Part shown: piece by piece, positions 27,635-36,795 of the stretch
How the letters are laid out: the number at the start of each line of letters is the position of its first letter
Position numbering within the stretch: position 1 is the stretch's first letter
Assembly (NCBI GenBank): GCA_947177425.1
Contig: CAMWUN010000013.1
Location: 1-64,000 of the forward strand
From: an uncultured bacterium
Lineage (GTDB): Bacteria; Bacillota; Clostridia; Lachnospirales; Lachnospiraceae
Reading direction: 5' to 3'
Length of the DNA stretch: 64,000 nt
Made by a program: the position numbers and the translations under genes
Notes under the pieces: generated by a model
Databases searched by the model: none
The model's input: the letters and a program-made list of their open reading frames with translations, nothing else
What the model was told of the DNA's origin: nothing

Positions 27635-28549
27635 TTAATCCACTTTAATCACTTCACCATTTTTTCTTGCCAAAATAAATGCGTACATGGATAATCCGTT
27701 TTTAATTGCCAAGTCGTCAATTTCAATCATATAGTTCATTAGTTTACTATAATCAGGGATATTTTCAATAATCCCATCTAACCCTATCAGATACATTACC
27801 CCTCCCGTCATTTTTATATAAGGATTGGTAAAGGTACTCCTGATGGCAGGCAAAATATTATCAGAATCTGCCGCCTCTGATGGATCCATCTTCATCATAG
27901 CTTCTATTGATGGTCTGCCTACTTCCCGCATATATTCTCTGGATGAAGTTTTAAACACTTCCCCGGGCAGACATTTTCTTACATCATTTACCACCTTCAA
28001 TTTTTCATCAGACCATTGGAATCTGGATTCTCCTATATAATCATTGCAGAAAAATATCCCATCCTCGTCCAATATTTCTCTGGATTTTTGAACTGCCTCA
28101 TAAACATCCGGCATATGATGAATACTATTATCCCAAAACACCAAATCATATTTATGCTTTGCATACTCGGATTCGAAAAAATTACCATATATTACTTCAA
28201 TTCTATTTTCCAGTCCTTTTTCTTTGGCAGTCCGAACTGCCCGCTCAATTCTCTTTTCTGAAAGTTCAAAACAGGTAAACTTTTCAACAATCCCCTGTTC
28301 CAAAAAATTTATTTCTTTGGATGCCTCTCCACAACCAATTGAAACTGCGCAGGAAAACTTACTCTTTACTTTGGAGAGTAGTTTCACTGCTCCCGCATTC
28401 CACCCTTCTAATTCCTCGCCGCAAATCAGCCAATTAATGTGTTTAATAATCTGCTTTGAGTTCCACCACTTATTTCTTGCAGGCACACCGCTTGTTGTCT
28501 TATCCCAGGCTTCTGAAACTTTTTTTATATATTCTTTATCCAAATTCAT
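27635..28549 (-). CDS. Class I SAM-dependent methyltransferase
   Basis: The product is 304 residues. The SAM-binding region has SCAVSIGCGEASKEINFLEQ as motif I and YDLVFWDNSIHHMPDVYEAV as motif II. GILDEDG-type spacing gives EILDEDGIFFCNDYIGE, the post-motif strand. The start is the third in-frame ATG, because GGAGAT lies just before it and the region upstream overlaps nothing needed. Probably a sugar or acyl methyltransferase of the cluster. It has no Rossmann module, unlike its neighbours. Confidence 0.75.
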   Translation of the reverse strand: MNLDKEYIKKVSEAWDKTTSGVPARNKWWNSKQIIKHINWLICGEELEGWNAGAVKLLSKVKSKFSCAVSIGCGEASKEINFLEQGIVEKFTCFELSEKRIERAVRTAKEKGLENRIEVIYGNFFESEYAKHKYDLVFWDNSIHHMPDVYEAVQKSREILDEDGIFFCNDYIGESRFQWSDEKLKVVNDVRKCLPGEVFKTSSREYMREVGRPSIEAMMKMDPSEAADSDNILPAIRSTFTNPYIKMTGGVMYLIGLDGIIENIPDYSKLMNYMIEIDDLAIKNGLSMYAFILARKNGEVIKVD

Positions 28550-28566
28550 TTTTATCTCCATTATAT

Positions 28567-29586
28567 TTATATCGGTCTGCACAAAAGTAAAATATCCTCC
28601 GGAAGGAAACCGCTTCTTTCTGCTTCCTGCATACTTACTTCCTTTCCCGGTGAATATACACTTACCCGCCAGCCAAATCCCTCTATACGCTCCTTGAAAT
28701 CCTTTCCATACAGCCTTACATGATCCTTCTGCCCAAAATACCTTAATCTGTCTTCCTCACTGGAGATTTCCTCATTTTCAAATGTTTCTGCTTCTAAAGT
28801 AATTGGAAAAGAAAGAACTAATGTCCCATTTTCTTTAAGTACCCTCTTTAATTCACGAAATGCCTTCCTTTCATCTGCTACATGTTCCATTACATGGTTT
28901 ATCAGAATGTAGTCAAAAAAATTATCTTTGAATTGAATGTCCGTAACATCAACCTGATGATTTTCCGTATTGAGAACAATGTCCCCTGCATAATAGTCAC
29001 AATTTGCATTCTCTTTAATTCTCTTGCGTATCATCTCTTCCGGCGCAAAATGCAACACCTTGCACTTGCTGCTTAATATATCAGTTTTTTCCTGTAACAC
29101 CCGGAATACCCATCGGTTTCTGTCCAGGCTTCCACAATACGGACAGACAGCATTTTCCCTATATCCTCCGCCAATTACTTTTAATTCTGAAAACAACCGG
29201 CTTTCATGACCTGATGGCAGAAAACTATCACAACTATGTCTGCATAAATTACATATTTTTTGCCCGGGCAAAATTTTCTTTCCTATAAAATAATTTTCCT
29301 CCAAAAATATGTTCCAGCAAAAAACCCTGCTCATGTCGTAATGATGCTGTTCAAAAATGCCTTTTATACTGTTAACCACATTTCTGTTCTGAATGGCAAT
29401 GAATATGAAAAACCCATATTCACCTCCTAAATACTCTTCAATCGTCACCACCGGAACACCTTCATAATCATTTATATCTGTCTTGGAACTCTGAATAAAC
29501 AATTCTATCTGACAGCCTAGTGATTTTAAAAAACCATATAATTTTTGTCCAAAGTCTCCGGCTCCATATATTGCAACCTTTTCCAT
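28567..29586 (-). CDS. SAM methyltransferase with zinc-ribbon and N-terminal Rossmann module
   Basis: The product is 339 residues. Residues 2-90 are the recurrent module (KVAIYGAGDFGQKLYGFLKS). A four-Cys region follows: CNLCRHSCDSF and CPYCGSLDRNR, probably binding zinc. The class I methyltransferase core has CKVLHFAPEEMIRKRI, VDVTDIQFKDNFFDYILINH and VMEHVADERKAFRELKRVLK. The target is unknown. Confidence 0.8.
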   Translation of the reverse strand: MEKVAIYGAGDFGQKLYGFLKSLGCQIELFIQSSKTDINDYEGVPVVTIEEYLGGEYGFFIFIAIQNRNVVNSIKGIFEQHHYDMSRVFCWNIFLEENYFIGKKILPGQKICNLCRHSCDSFLPSGHESRLFSELKVIGGGYRENAVCPYCGSLDRNRWVFRVLQEKTDILSSKCKVLHFAPEEMIRKRIKENANCDYYAGDIVLNTENHQVDVTDIQFKDNFFDYILINHVMEHVADERKAFRELKRVLKENGTLVLSFPITLEAETFENEEISSEEDRLRYFGQKDHVRLYGKDFKERIEGFGWRVSVYSPGKEVSMQEAERSGFLPEDILLLCRPI

Positions 29587-29598
29587 CGTCTGCTCCTA

Positions 29599-30807
29599 TC
29601 ATGAATATGGATAACAAAGAATCTTCTGATAGCCCTGTTCTAAAAGCGTATCAACAATTACATTCTGTATTTCTAAAGATACACCTACAATTACCTTAAT
29701 ATTTATATCCTGCCACTGTCTTATTCCATAAACCGGAATGTTATCTATATTTGAGAGATTTGTGTCACTTGTAACTAAAAAACACTTGGGATATATTCCT
29801 CTCTCCTTCAACCCACTGTAAATTATATGTGCTACTTTTCCTGCCCCATATATCACAAACTCTTTTGTTTTCAGACTCAAAATTTCTCTTTCATATATTT
29901 TTTTCTGCAACATATATTTTTGGGAATATTTTTGGCTCAAATACTCCAACGCATTTTGTACCGCATTAATCCTGCTTATATTTTTTTTCTCCAAAGCCTT
30001 CTGCAGCATGATACTGTCTTCAACTATATAGTCCCCATCCCGGCATCTTCCATTTTCATAACAAATCTTCAGCCATGCTTCTGCATCTAAAAATTCACCA
30101 TGTTTTTCCAACAGTAATGCCACTGCCCTTAACATGCCCAGACTGTCATTTGAAATGCTACATTTTGTTCTATACACATTCACTAGTACTTCACTTATAT
30201 AGCCGATTGGGATTTGCTGTACAAGTCTTATTACAAACTCATAATCCTGCAGTCTCGGCATTTCAATATCAAATCCCCCAAGATTTTCAACAATATTTCT
30301 TCTCACCACAAGCGTCTGTGTACTTATCACGTTATGCCAGGTAAGTTCTTTAGGTAAATATTTCTCATATCTTTCCTTATTGGAATATTCTTCCGGCATC
30401 CTAATACTATATCCACTTTCTACCAGATTATATGCGCAGAAACATGCAGAAAACTTCTTGATTTGCATATATGCTATTTGCTGTTCAAGTTTATTTTCCA
30501 GCCATTCATCATCACTATCCTGAAAGGCAATGTATTCTCCCCGGGCACATAATATACCTTTATTTCTGGCAGCATTTGCGCCGCCGCACTTCAAAAGTTC
30601 AACAACCCTGATTCTTGTATCACTATATTTATATACAATATCCAGTGTATGATCCGTAGAACCGTCATCCACTATAACCAGTTCTAAATTTGTATATGAC
30701 TGCTGCAACACGCTGTCAATTGACCGTTTAATGGTATCTTCCCTGTTGTGAACTGGTATAACTACGGAGACTAAAGGGCGGGGGATGTCAGACGCTTTAA
30801 ATTCCAT
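29599..30807 (-). CDS. Family 2 glycosyltransferase with C-terminal Rossmann module
   Basis: The product is 402 residues. The GT2 domain begins PLVSVVIPVHNREDTIKRSI with VIVDDGSTDHTLDIV and the DxD-like AFQDSDDEW. The final 90 residues are the recurrent module (EFVIYGAGKVAHIIYSGLKE, IKVIVGVSLEIQNVIVDTLL). The module sits at the C-terminus here and at the N-terminus in the neighbouring methyltransferase, so it moves independently of the catalytic domain. Confidence 0.85.
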   Translation of the reverse strand: MEFKASDIPRPLVSVVIPVHNREDTIKRSIDSVLQQSYTNLELVIVDDGSTDHTLDIVYKYSDTRIRVVELLKCGGANAARNKGILCARGEYIAFQDSDDEWLENKLEQQIAYMQIKKFSACFCAYNLVESGYSIRMPEEYSNKERYEKYLPKELTWHNVISTQTLVVRRNIVENLGGFDIEMPRLQDYEFVIRLVQQIPIGYISEVLVNVYRTKCSISNDSLGMLRAVALLLEKHGEFLDAEAWLKICYENGRCRDGDYIVEDSIMLQKALEKKNISRINAVQNALEYLSQKYSQKYMLQKKIYEREILSLKTKEFVIYGAGKVAHIIYSGLKERGIYPKCFLVTSDTNLSNIDNIPVYGIRQWQDINIKVIVGVSLEIQNVIVDTLLEQGYQKILCYPYS

Positions 30808-30844
30808 ACTCTGCTATTTTCCTTTCAGTGAATGTTTCTCCTAC

Positions 30845-31321
30845 TTAGATTTCATATAAAACATCTTCTAAAGAGATAATTGGGCAATCCAGCTTTTCGC
30901 TCAATTTCTCTTCTATCTCATCAAAGAAAGTAATCGCAGTTACAACAACAGCATCTACATCTTCGAAAGAATCATCCATTGTAACAATGTCTAAATCAGC
31001 ATAAATTGTATCCGCTTTCTGGTCAATCCCGTAGGCAATCGTTATATCTGTATCTTTCAGTTCATCTACCAGCGTTTCGCCTGCATAACTCATTCCATAA
31101 ACAGCGATTTTCTTATAACCGTTCTTTTCAAAATAAGACGCCAGATTTTTTCCATCCTGCTTTACCTTTACCCACTGATTCATCATAAGGAACAATGCAA
31201 GATGTTTATCCGAGAACTGACGTGCAACTTTCAATTTATCTCCCGTGAATTTGCCTGCACTGACAGCGCCGCCAACTGCTCCTGCCACTAAAGATAATAC
31301 TCCAATAACTCCTTTTTTCAT
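30845..31321 (-). CDS. Standalone Rossmann-module protein with hydrophobic N-terminus
   Basis: The product is 158 residues. A Gly/Ala/Val-rich hydrophobic segment at 4-24 (GVIGVLSLVAGAVGGAVSAG) could be a membrane anchor. A helical linker of about 45 residues follows. From about 70 to the end it is the recurrent module without any enzyme (KIAVYGMSYAGETLVDELKD, DAVVVTAITFFDEIEEKL). The signature glycine is kept as YGMSYAG. It may be a scaffold or regulator for the fused enzymes. No function is known to me. Confidence 0.7.
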   Translation of the reverse strand: MKKGVIGVLSLVAGAVGGAVSAGKFTGDKLKVARQFSDKHLALFLMMNQWVKVKQDGKNLASYFEKNGYKKIAVYGMSYAGETLVDELKDTDITIAYGIDQKADTIYADLDIVTMDDSFEDVDAVVVTAITFFDEIEEKLSEKLDCPIISLEDVLYEI

Positions 31322-31356
31322 TTTAAATTGATCTCCTTTACTTTTATTTATTATTT

Positions 31357-32493
31357 TTATCTTATCAAATAGTCGTAAATATATTCATTAGGAAAAATAT
31401 ATTCTAAAACTCCCTTTTTCTTCAAAACCGAACATATTTCTTCCTGAAAGACTTCCCCAACCCCTATAAGAATTAAATCTTTTTCTTTATCAATACATAC
31501 TTCTGACAGAAAATATATGTCTTGACCATCTTCCATCTTATTCTGTCCATCAGATACAATATATCCCATTACTTGAACATCGCATTTCTTCAGAAGCTGG
31601 TAAAACTGTTTTCCAAAATTCCCACAGCCATATATGTAAACTCGTTTTTCCCTTAATGCTTCAATCCATCTATATATATTTAAAAACTCATTTTGCTTTA
31701 TAAGCGCTCTCTTATCCAAGGTCTTCTTATTTAACTGCACCGCCATATCAAATAGTTTCAAATTATCCTTTGAATAATATTTACTGTAAAACTCTCTATA
31801 TAAATTAATTTCTGTATCACCTGGTTTATACCTCCATGTGATTGATAATGCCGAAAATACATTTTCAATATATTTACCAGTATCTTCTGTAACTATAAAC
31901 GCTCCAATACTTGAAATCTCTCCCTCCATATCAAGAATCTTTTCCGCAGCAACTGTATCCAACAATATTCTTGTGGCAAACCCATCCAAATTATTACTAC
32001 ACTGGTTTAATAAAATATCATGAAGCACCACAACACTTCCCAGCTTTAAAAAAGGATAACAAGCAAGAAAATCCAGTAACTCTCCTGGCAGACTATGCAC
32101 CGTATCTAAAATTAGAAAATCAATATCTGCACCTACTGTTTCCAGATATTCAACCGCAAACTTTCCAGTATACAGTGTATGTTCTAATTTCTTATCCAAT
32201 ATTTCTCTACATTCATCTATTAAGAAACCTGTTTTTTTGCTATTATCGCGATAATAATTTTCTGACAAATCCAATGACACTACCTGTGCATCCAACTGCA
32301 ATATAGAAATGCAGTTTAAAATGACTGCTGTAGTCCCCCCTGCTGCCACGCCAATTTCAACAATTTTTTCAGGTCTGTACTTTTTGATTAAACCGCACAA
32401 AAACGCTAATTCTTTTCCTGACATTTCTGTTTTATTGCAAGCCAAATGACCTAATATATTTGCAGGCTCATAATAATGTTCTATGGATCTCAT
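31357..32493 (-). CDS. SAM O-methyltransferase (CmcI-like) with C-terminal Rossmann module
   Basis: The product is 378 residues. The methyltransferase part has KIVEIGVAAGGTTAVILNCI as motif I, AQVVSLDLSE, and DFLILDTVHS followed by SVVVLHDIL, resembling CmcI/rhamnosyl O-methyltransferase and class-24-like enzymes. The last 95 residues are the recurrent module (RVYIYGCGNFGKQFYQLLKK, LILIGVGEVFQEEICSVLKK). AAGGAGACAGGT favours the ATG at 32493 over one five codons upstream that overlaps the previous stop. Confidence 0.8.
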   Translation of the reverse strand: MRSIEHYYEPANILGHLACNKTEMSGKELAFLCGLIKKYRPEKIVEIGVAAGGTTAVILNCISILQLDAQVVSLDLSENYYRDNSKKTGFLIDECREILDKKLEHTLYTGKFAVEYLETVGADIDFLILDTVHSLPGELLDFLACYPFLKLGSVVVLHDILLNQCSNNLDGFATRILLDTVAAEKILDMEGEISSIGAFIVTEDTGKYIENVFSALSITWRYKPGDTEINLYREFYSKYYSKDNLKLFDMAVQLNKKTLDKRALIKQNEFLNIYRWIEALREKRVYIYGCGNFGKQFYQLLKKCDVQVMGYIVSDGQNKMEDGQDIYFLSEVCIDKEKDLILIGVGEVFQEEICSVLKKKGVLEYIFPNEYIYDYLIR

Positions 32494-32504
32494 ACCTGTC
32501 TCCT

Positions 32505-33410
32505 TCATTTTAAATACTCATTTACATCAATCTTAAAGTACTTTAATACCTGCTTTATTTGTTCATCATTTTTTCTTTGCTCAATATTTATTCTATATAA
32601 TCCCTTATTTGAACTATTTTCTATAGGTATTACATGCCCTAAGATCCCAGTCGTATTCTTAATCTTTATTCCCGATATCCATGCACAAAAATTAAGCCAT
32701 ACATCATCTGCACTTGGAGCCAGACGCATAAATGCTTCTCTATTTAAAACCTCCTTATCCATCAAAAATATTGGAAACAAAGTTCCTCCACAGCCTGTAA
32801 AAAAATTATAATATGCTGGTTCTTTGTTTAGATCCTTCCGAACAGAATAATCTGTCCATTTATTATACGATCGTAATTGTCTATTTCTCATATTAATACG
32901 ATGCGAACGATGACAAATAATACATCCCTTATTGTTTTTATATGTTCTCATTAAATCGCTTAACATGTTTTCCGCATAAATTATGTCATCATCCACTGTC
33001 ACGATAAAACTATTCGGATTTTCTTTCGCTGTGAAATAAATTTTTTTATAAGACTTTAGATTATCACAATATCTTATTTCTAAACCTCTTCTTCTTTGGT
33101 CTCTTAGTTCGTCCGACAATCTTAGTTCTTTAAACTCATCACTTGCTAACCACAAAATAATCCTATCTGGCTTATATTTCTGCCGCAACAGACTTTCTAT
33201 AGTAATCCAAACTTTATCTATCCTTGTGGGAATTGAAGTCATTGAAACAATCACATCTCTTTTTCTATTAGCTTTCTTATTGATGCCTGTTTTTCTCTGT
33301 CTAAATAATTTATAATATAAGACTATCAGCTTTTCCCAAAAAGAATCCTTTATTTTTTTATTAAACATTTTTTGGCTGTAATATTTAATAAAATAACAAC
33401 TTTTTACCAT
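32505..33410 (-). CDS. Putative glycosyltransferase (GT-A fold)
   Basis: The product is 301 residues. VIVSMTSIPTRIDKVWITIE, then SLLRQKYKPDRIILWLA, ENPNSFIVTVDDDIIY with a DDD metal-binding segment, and SADDVWLNFCAW near residue 240 mark a GT-A glycosyltransferase of the type in capsule loci. Basic residues dominate the first 50. No Rossmann module is fused. It lies 15 bases after the next GT2 gene in a run of tightly packed genes. Confidence 0.75.
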   Translation of the reverse strand: MVKSCYFIKYYSQKMFNKKIKDSFWEKLIVLYYKLFRQRKTGINKKANRKRDVIVSMTSIPTRIDKVWITIESLLRQKYKPDRIILWLASDEFKELRLSDELRDQRRRGLEIRYCDNLKSYKKIYFTAKENPNSFIVTVDDDIIYAENMLSDLMRTYKNNKGCIICHRSHRINMRNRQLRSYNKWTDYSVRKDLNKEPAYYNFFTGCGGTLFPIFLMDKEVLNREAFMRLAPSADDVWLNFCAWISGIKIKNTTGILGHVIPIENSSNKGLYRINIEQRKNDEQIKQVLKYFKIDVNEYLK

Positions 33411-33425
33411 ACTATTCCTCTTTTT

Positions 33426-34382
33426 CTACTTCAGCCTTACTGCTAAGCCGGGAAACCATGCAAATAATAAATAAAGCCAATACTTTTGGGATTTATTTAT
33501 ATTTTTCAATTTTTTTGGAGCTATCCATTTTAATGCGCGTAAATATATTTGTCTGCTATCTGTAATAAATTCATTAAATAATGCTTTATCCTTTTGCTGG
33601 TAAATCATCCTTGTAATTTCAATACAATAATCACATATATAAACGCACGGATAAATTTTCAAATGCGCATCTGTAAACAAATTTGCCGTCATTACTCCTG
33701 CACGAATTGTATCCAGACGATTTATTTCTATTCTCTTTCCGCAGGCACTTTGGTCATGAATAACATAGTGATATACTATTTTATTTAATGTGACTTTACA
33801 AAAAGCATCTCTATGCAGCAATGCATTCATATAATAGTCTTCACTATAATGTAATAAAGGAAATTTCCTATTCTGGAACAACTCTTTCTTATAAATTTTA
33901 TTACACATATAATTATAGCAATTTTCCTGCTCTAAAAAATGCTTCGCACAATTATACTTCCCTTCAATCACTTCTTCATGTAACATACACTTATATAGCA
34001 AGGCTCCATTAATTTTTTCCTTTCTACATGCCCCTTCTACTATATCAGCATTATGTTTCTTCATTTCATACAGCATACTGCTGTATGCATCTGGTTCCAA
34101 ATAATCATCGGCATCTACAAATGTAATATATTTTCCTCTTGCCAGCCTAAGTCCTACATTTCTGGCATGTGCAACTCCCTGATTCTTTGTTGAAAATAAT
34201 CTAATCATATCATGCTGTTCGGCAAGTGTTGACACAATTTCTGCCGTATTGTCAGTTGAACCATCATTGACTACAATTATCTCCATAGCAGAGACCTTCT
34301 GCCTAACAACAGATAACAGACACTTCATAATAAACTTTTCTGAATTGTACGCAGGAATAATTACTGATAATTCAAATGACAT
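33426..34382 (-). CDS. Family 2 glycosyltransferase
   Basis: The product is 318 residues. The GT2 signature is LSVIIPAYNSEKFIMKCLLS, then IIVVNDGSTDNTAEIVS, and FVDADDYLEPDAYSSMLYEM with the DxD site. The C-terminal part is helical and basic. It overlaps the upstream wecB-like gene by 11 bases, implying translational coupling. The sugar transferred is unknown. Confidence 0.88.
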   Translation of the reverse strand: MSFELSVIIPAYNSEKFIMKCLLSVVRQKVSAMEIIVVNDGSTDNTAEIVSTLAEQHDMIRLFSTKNQGVAHARNVGLRLARGKYITFVDADDYLEPDAYSSMLYEMKKHNADIVEGACRKEKINGALLYKCMLHEEVIEGKYNCAKHFLEQENCYNYMCNKIYKKELFQNRKFPLLHYSEDYYMNALLHRDAFCKVTLNKIVYHYVIHDQSACGKRIEINRLDTIRAGVMTANLFTDAHLKIYPCVYICDYCIEITRMIYQQKDKALFNEFITDSRQIYLRALKWIAPKKLKNINKSQKYWLYLLFAWFPGLAVRLK

Positions 34383-35514
34383 CTTGTATCCTACCCCATT
34401 CTATAATTTTTCCCGCAATCCTCTCGCTTGCATGCCCATCTCCATATGGATTAACTGCTTGTGCCATCTTTCTATAAGTTGCCTTGTCGCATAATAACTG
34501 ATTAACGGTAAAACATATATCATCTTCACAAGTCCCCGCTAGTTTGGCAGTTCCTGCCTCTATCGCCTCTAAGCGTTCTGTTTCTGTCCGCAACACTACT
34601 ACCGGAATCCCAAAATAAGGCCCCTCTTCTTGCAAGCCACCTGAATCAGTCAATATGAGACTACTTCTAGCCATAATATTATGCATATCTTCAACATCCA
34701 ACGGTTCAGACAAATGTATTCTTTCTACATTACCCAAAATAGAAAATACTGTATTCCTCACTGCCGGATTTAAATGCACCGGGTAAACTACCTGCACGTT
34801 TTTATTTTCATTAACAATTCTCTTTACAGCCTTGCATATATTCTCTAGAGGCTTTCCCAAATTTTCCCGTCTATGCGCGGTCATTAATATAATTCTAAAT
34901 TCGTTAAAATTTACCCTTTTTAAAGTACTATCTTTAAACTGATATTCCTCTTTTACAGTATATTTGAAAGCATCTATAACTGTATTTCCTGTAATATATA
35001 CATTTTTAGATATATTTTCTTTTTCCAGATTTTCTTTATTATTTTCTGTAGGAGCAAAAAATAATTCTGCAATCTGAGAAATCATTTTTCTATTCATTTC
35101 TTCAGGAAATGGCGAATAAATGTTATATGTTCTAAGCCCTGCTTCCACATGTCCGACAGGAATCTGCTGATAGTATGCCGCCAATGCTGCCGAAACTGAA
35201 GTCGTTGTGTCCCCATGCACTAATACTAAATCAGGATCGATTTTAGGAAGTATTTTCTCTAACTCCAGTAATGCATTAATCGTGATTGTTGTCAATGATT
35301 GACTCTCTCTCATCAAATTTAAATCATAATCTGGCTGAATCCCAAAAATCTCTAAAACCTGATCCAGCATTTGACGATGTTGTCCAGTCACGCACACAAT
35401 ACTTTCAATCTCATTCTTCCTATTTAATTCCTTTATCAAAGGGCACATCTTAATTGCTTCTGGCCTTGTACCAAATACACTTAGTACCCTAATCCTTTTC
35501 TTTTTATTCTTCAT
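34372..35514 (-). CDS. wecB: UDP-N-acetylglucosamine 2-epimerase, non-hydrolysing
   Basis: This enzyme interconverts UDP-GlcNAc and UDP-ManNAc. Its 380 residues contain VLSVFGTRPEAIKMCPLIKE, VCVTGQHRQMLDQVLEIFGI, DLVLVHGDTTTSVSAALAAY, VGHVEAGLRTYNIYSPFPEE and LTDSGGLQEEGPYFGIPVVV, all diagnostic. With wecC at 36796 it supplies UDP-ManNAcA. It shares one base with the stop of the following GT4 gene. Confidence 0.96.
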   Translation of the reverse strand: MKNKKKRIRVLSVFGTRPEAIKMCPLIKELNRKNEIESIVCVTGQHRQMLDQVLEIFGIQPDYDLNLMRESQSLTTITINALLELEKILPKIDPDLVLVHGDTTTSVSAALAAYYQQIPVGHVEAGLRTYNIYSPFPEEMNRKMISQIAELFFAPTENNKENLEKENISKNVYITGNTVIDAFKYTVKEEYQFKDSTLKRVNFNEFRIILMTAHRRENLGKPLENICKAVKRIVNENKNVQVVYPVHLNPAVRNTVFSILGNVERIHLSEPLDVEDMHNIMARSSLILTDSGGLQEEGPYFGIPVVVLRTETERLEAIEAGTAKLAGTCEDDICFTVNQLLCDKATYRKMAQAVNPYGDGHASERIAGKIIEWGRIQDVI

Positions 35515-36746
35515 TACTTTTCACTCAAAAGGCAATCCATAAACTTACATAATCGTTTCGCCTGATACTCTCTTGAGAATTTCATTATATTACTATTCCC
35601 CTTATATCGGTTACAATTATGTAATATAAATTCCACCATTTCATTCTCTGATATAGTTCCAATTCCTTTATTGGTATATGAAATCAAAGCCGCCAAATCA
35701 GAATTCTTTGGAACTATTCCCAAAATTGGAGCTCTTTCATGCATTAATTCATATGCCTTTCCCGGTACTGTAATCATCTGTTCTTTATTCTCTTTATGTA
35801 TTGAATTCAATATAATATTTATATACGCCCTGCTTTGCTCCTCTTTTATTGTTTCTTCCGGAGCTGGCGGTAAAATCTCAACACTACTTTTCATCCCCAT
35901 TTTTTCTGCTATTTTTTTTGCTGCATTATCCAATTTTTTAGGTCCAATTGATCTGACAATCAACTTAATATTCTCTATTTCACGAACTTGTCTTAAAGCT
36001 TGTAATAATAATGAAAGACTTTCCAACCTGTGTTCATATAAAGAACCCGCGTAATATAAATACTTTTCTTTTACATTGCATGGCTTCTCAATTGTTGTGC
36101 CATCCCAGCCATTATATACCGTTGAAATTCTTTTTTTAGGATATTTCTTTTTCAATATAGCTTTAAATCCCTGTGTTACTACTGTAATTCCGCCTGCCGA
36201 AGATAATAATGTTTTTTCAATTATATTGTCAATTATAAAACATCTTCTATATCCTTCCGGAACTTCTCTCCATTCAGAAATTAAATCCCTAATATCAGCT
36301 ATATATAAGCAACCTAGTTTCTTAGATAAATATTTTGCAACATAAATATTACCTATAGGCCCATATGTTCCAATAACAACATCAATATCCTTAAACTTTT
36401 TTAAATCAACTACTTTCTTTACATTCTCATACCATAATATTGATTCTGCAGAAATTGTTCTGGAACTAATTTTAACCTTTTGTAAAAAGCACCCCACCCC
36501 TAATATCATTTGAGTCATGAATCCGTTACCAGAGCTTGCTCTGCCAATCCTAAATATTTTTCTGGCTGCAACAGGAACATCTAAATCCCGTTTAGCTCCC
36601 AGATATAATCCATCCTCTACAACTGTTGTCAATATATAAGCATCATATCCATTTTCTTTAAAATACTTGCACATCGTCCCATAGCGCTTAGCAGCAATGC
36701 TATTAAGTGGCGGAAAATAATAGGATATAATTAATACCTTCTTCAT
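35514..36746 (-). CDS. Family 4-like glycosyltransferase
   Basis: The product is 410 residues with the two-domain GT-B layout. The N-terminal KVLIISYYFPPLNSIAAKRY and AGGITVVTQGFKAILKKKYP, then STVYNGWDG at the domain switch, and APILGIVPKNSDLAALI at the C-terminal donor site resemble WbuB/WcaI-type GT4 enzymes. Such enzymes often transfer an N-acetylhexosamine. It lies between wecB and wecC, so a ManNAc(A) donor is possible but unproven. Confidence 0.78.
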   Translation of the reverse strand: MKKVLIISYYFPPLNSIAAKRYGTMCKYFKENGYDAYILTTVVEDGLYLGAKRDLDVPVAARKIFRIGRASSGNGFMTQMILGVGCFLQKVKISSRTISAESILWYENVKKVVDLKKFKDIDVVIGTYGPIGNIYVAKYLSKKLGCLYIADIRDLISEWREVPEGYRRCFIIDNIIEKTLLSSAGGITVVTQGFKAILKKKYPKKRISTVYNGWDGTTIEKPCNVKEKYLYYAGSLYEHRLESLSLLLQALRQVREIENIKLIVRSIGPKKLDNAAKKIAEKMGMKSSVEILPPAPEETIKEEQSRAYINIILNSIHKENKEQMITVPGKAYELMHERAPILGIVPKNSDLAALISYTNKGIGTISENEMVEFILHNCNRYKGNSNIMKFSREYQAKRLCKFMDCLLSEK

Positions 36747-36795
36747 TAATAGTCTCCTTATATAAATTTATATCTGCACAGTTCCTTCTGCCTAA

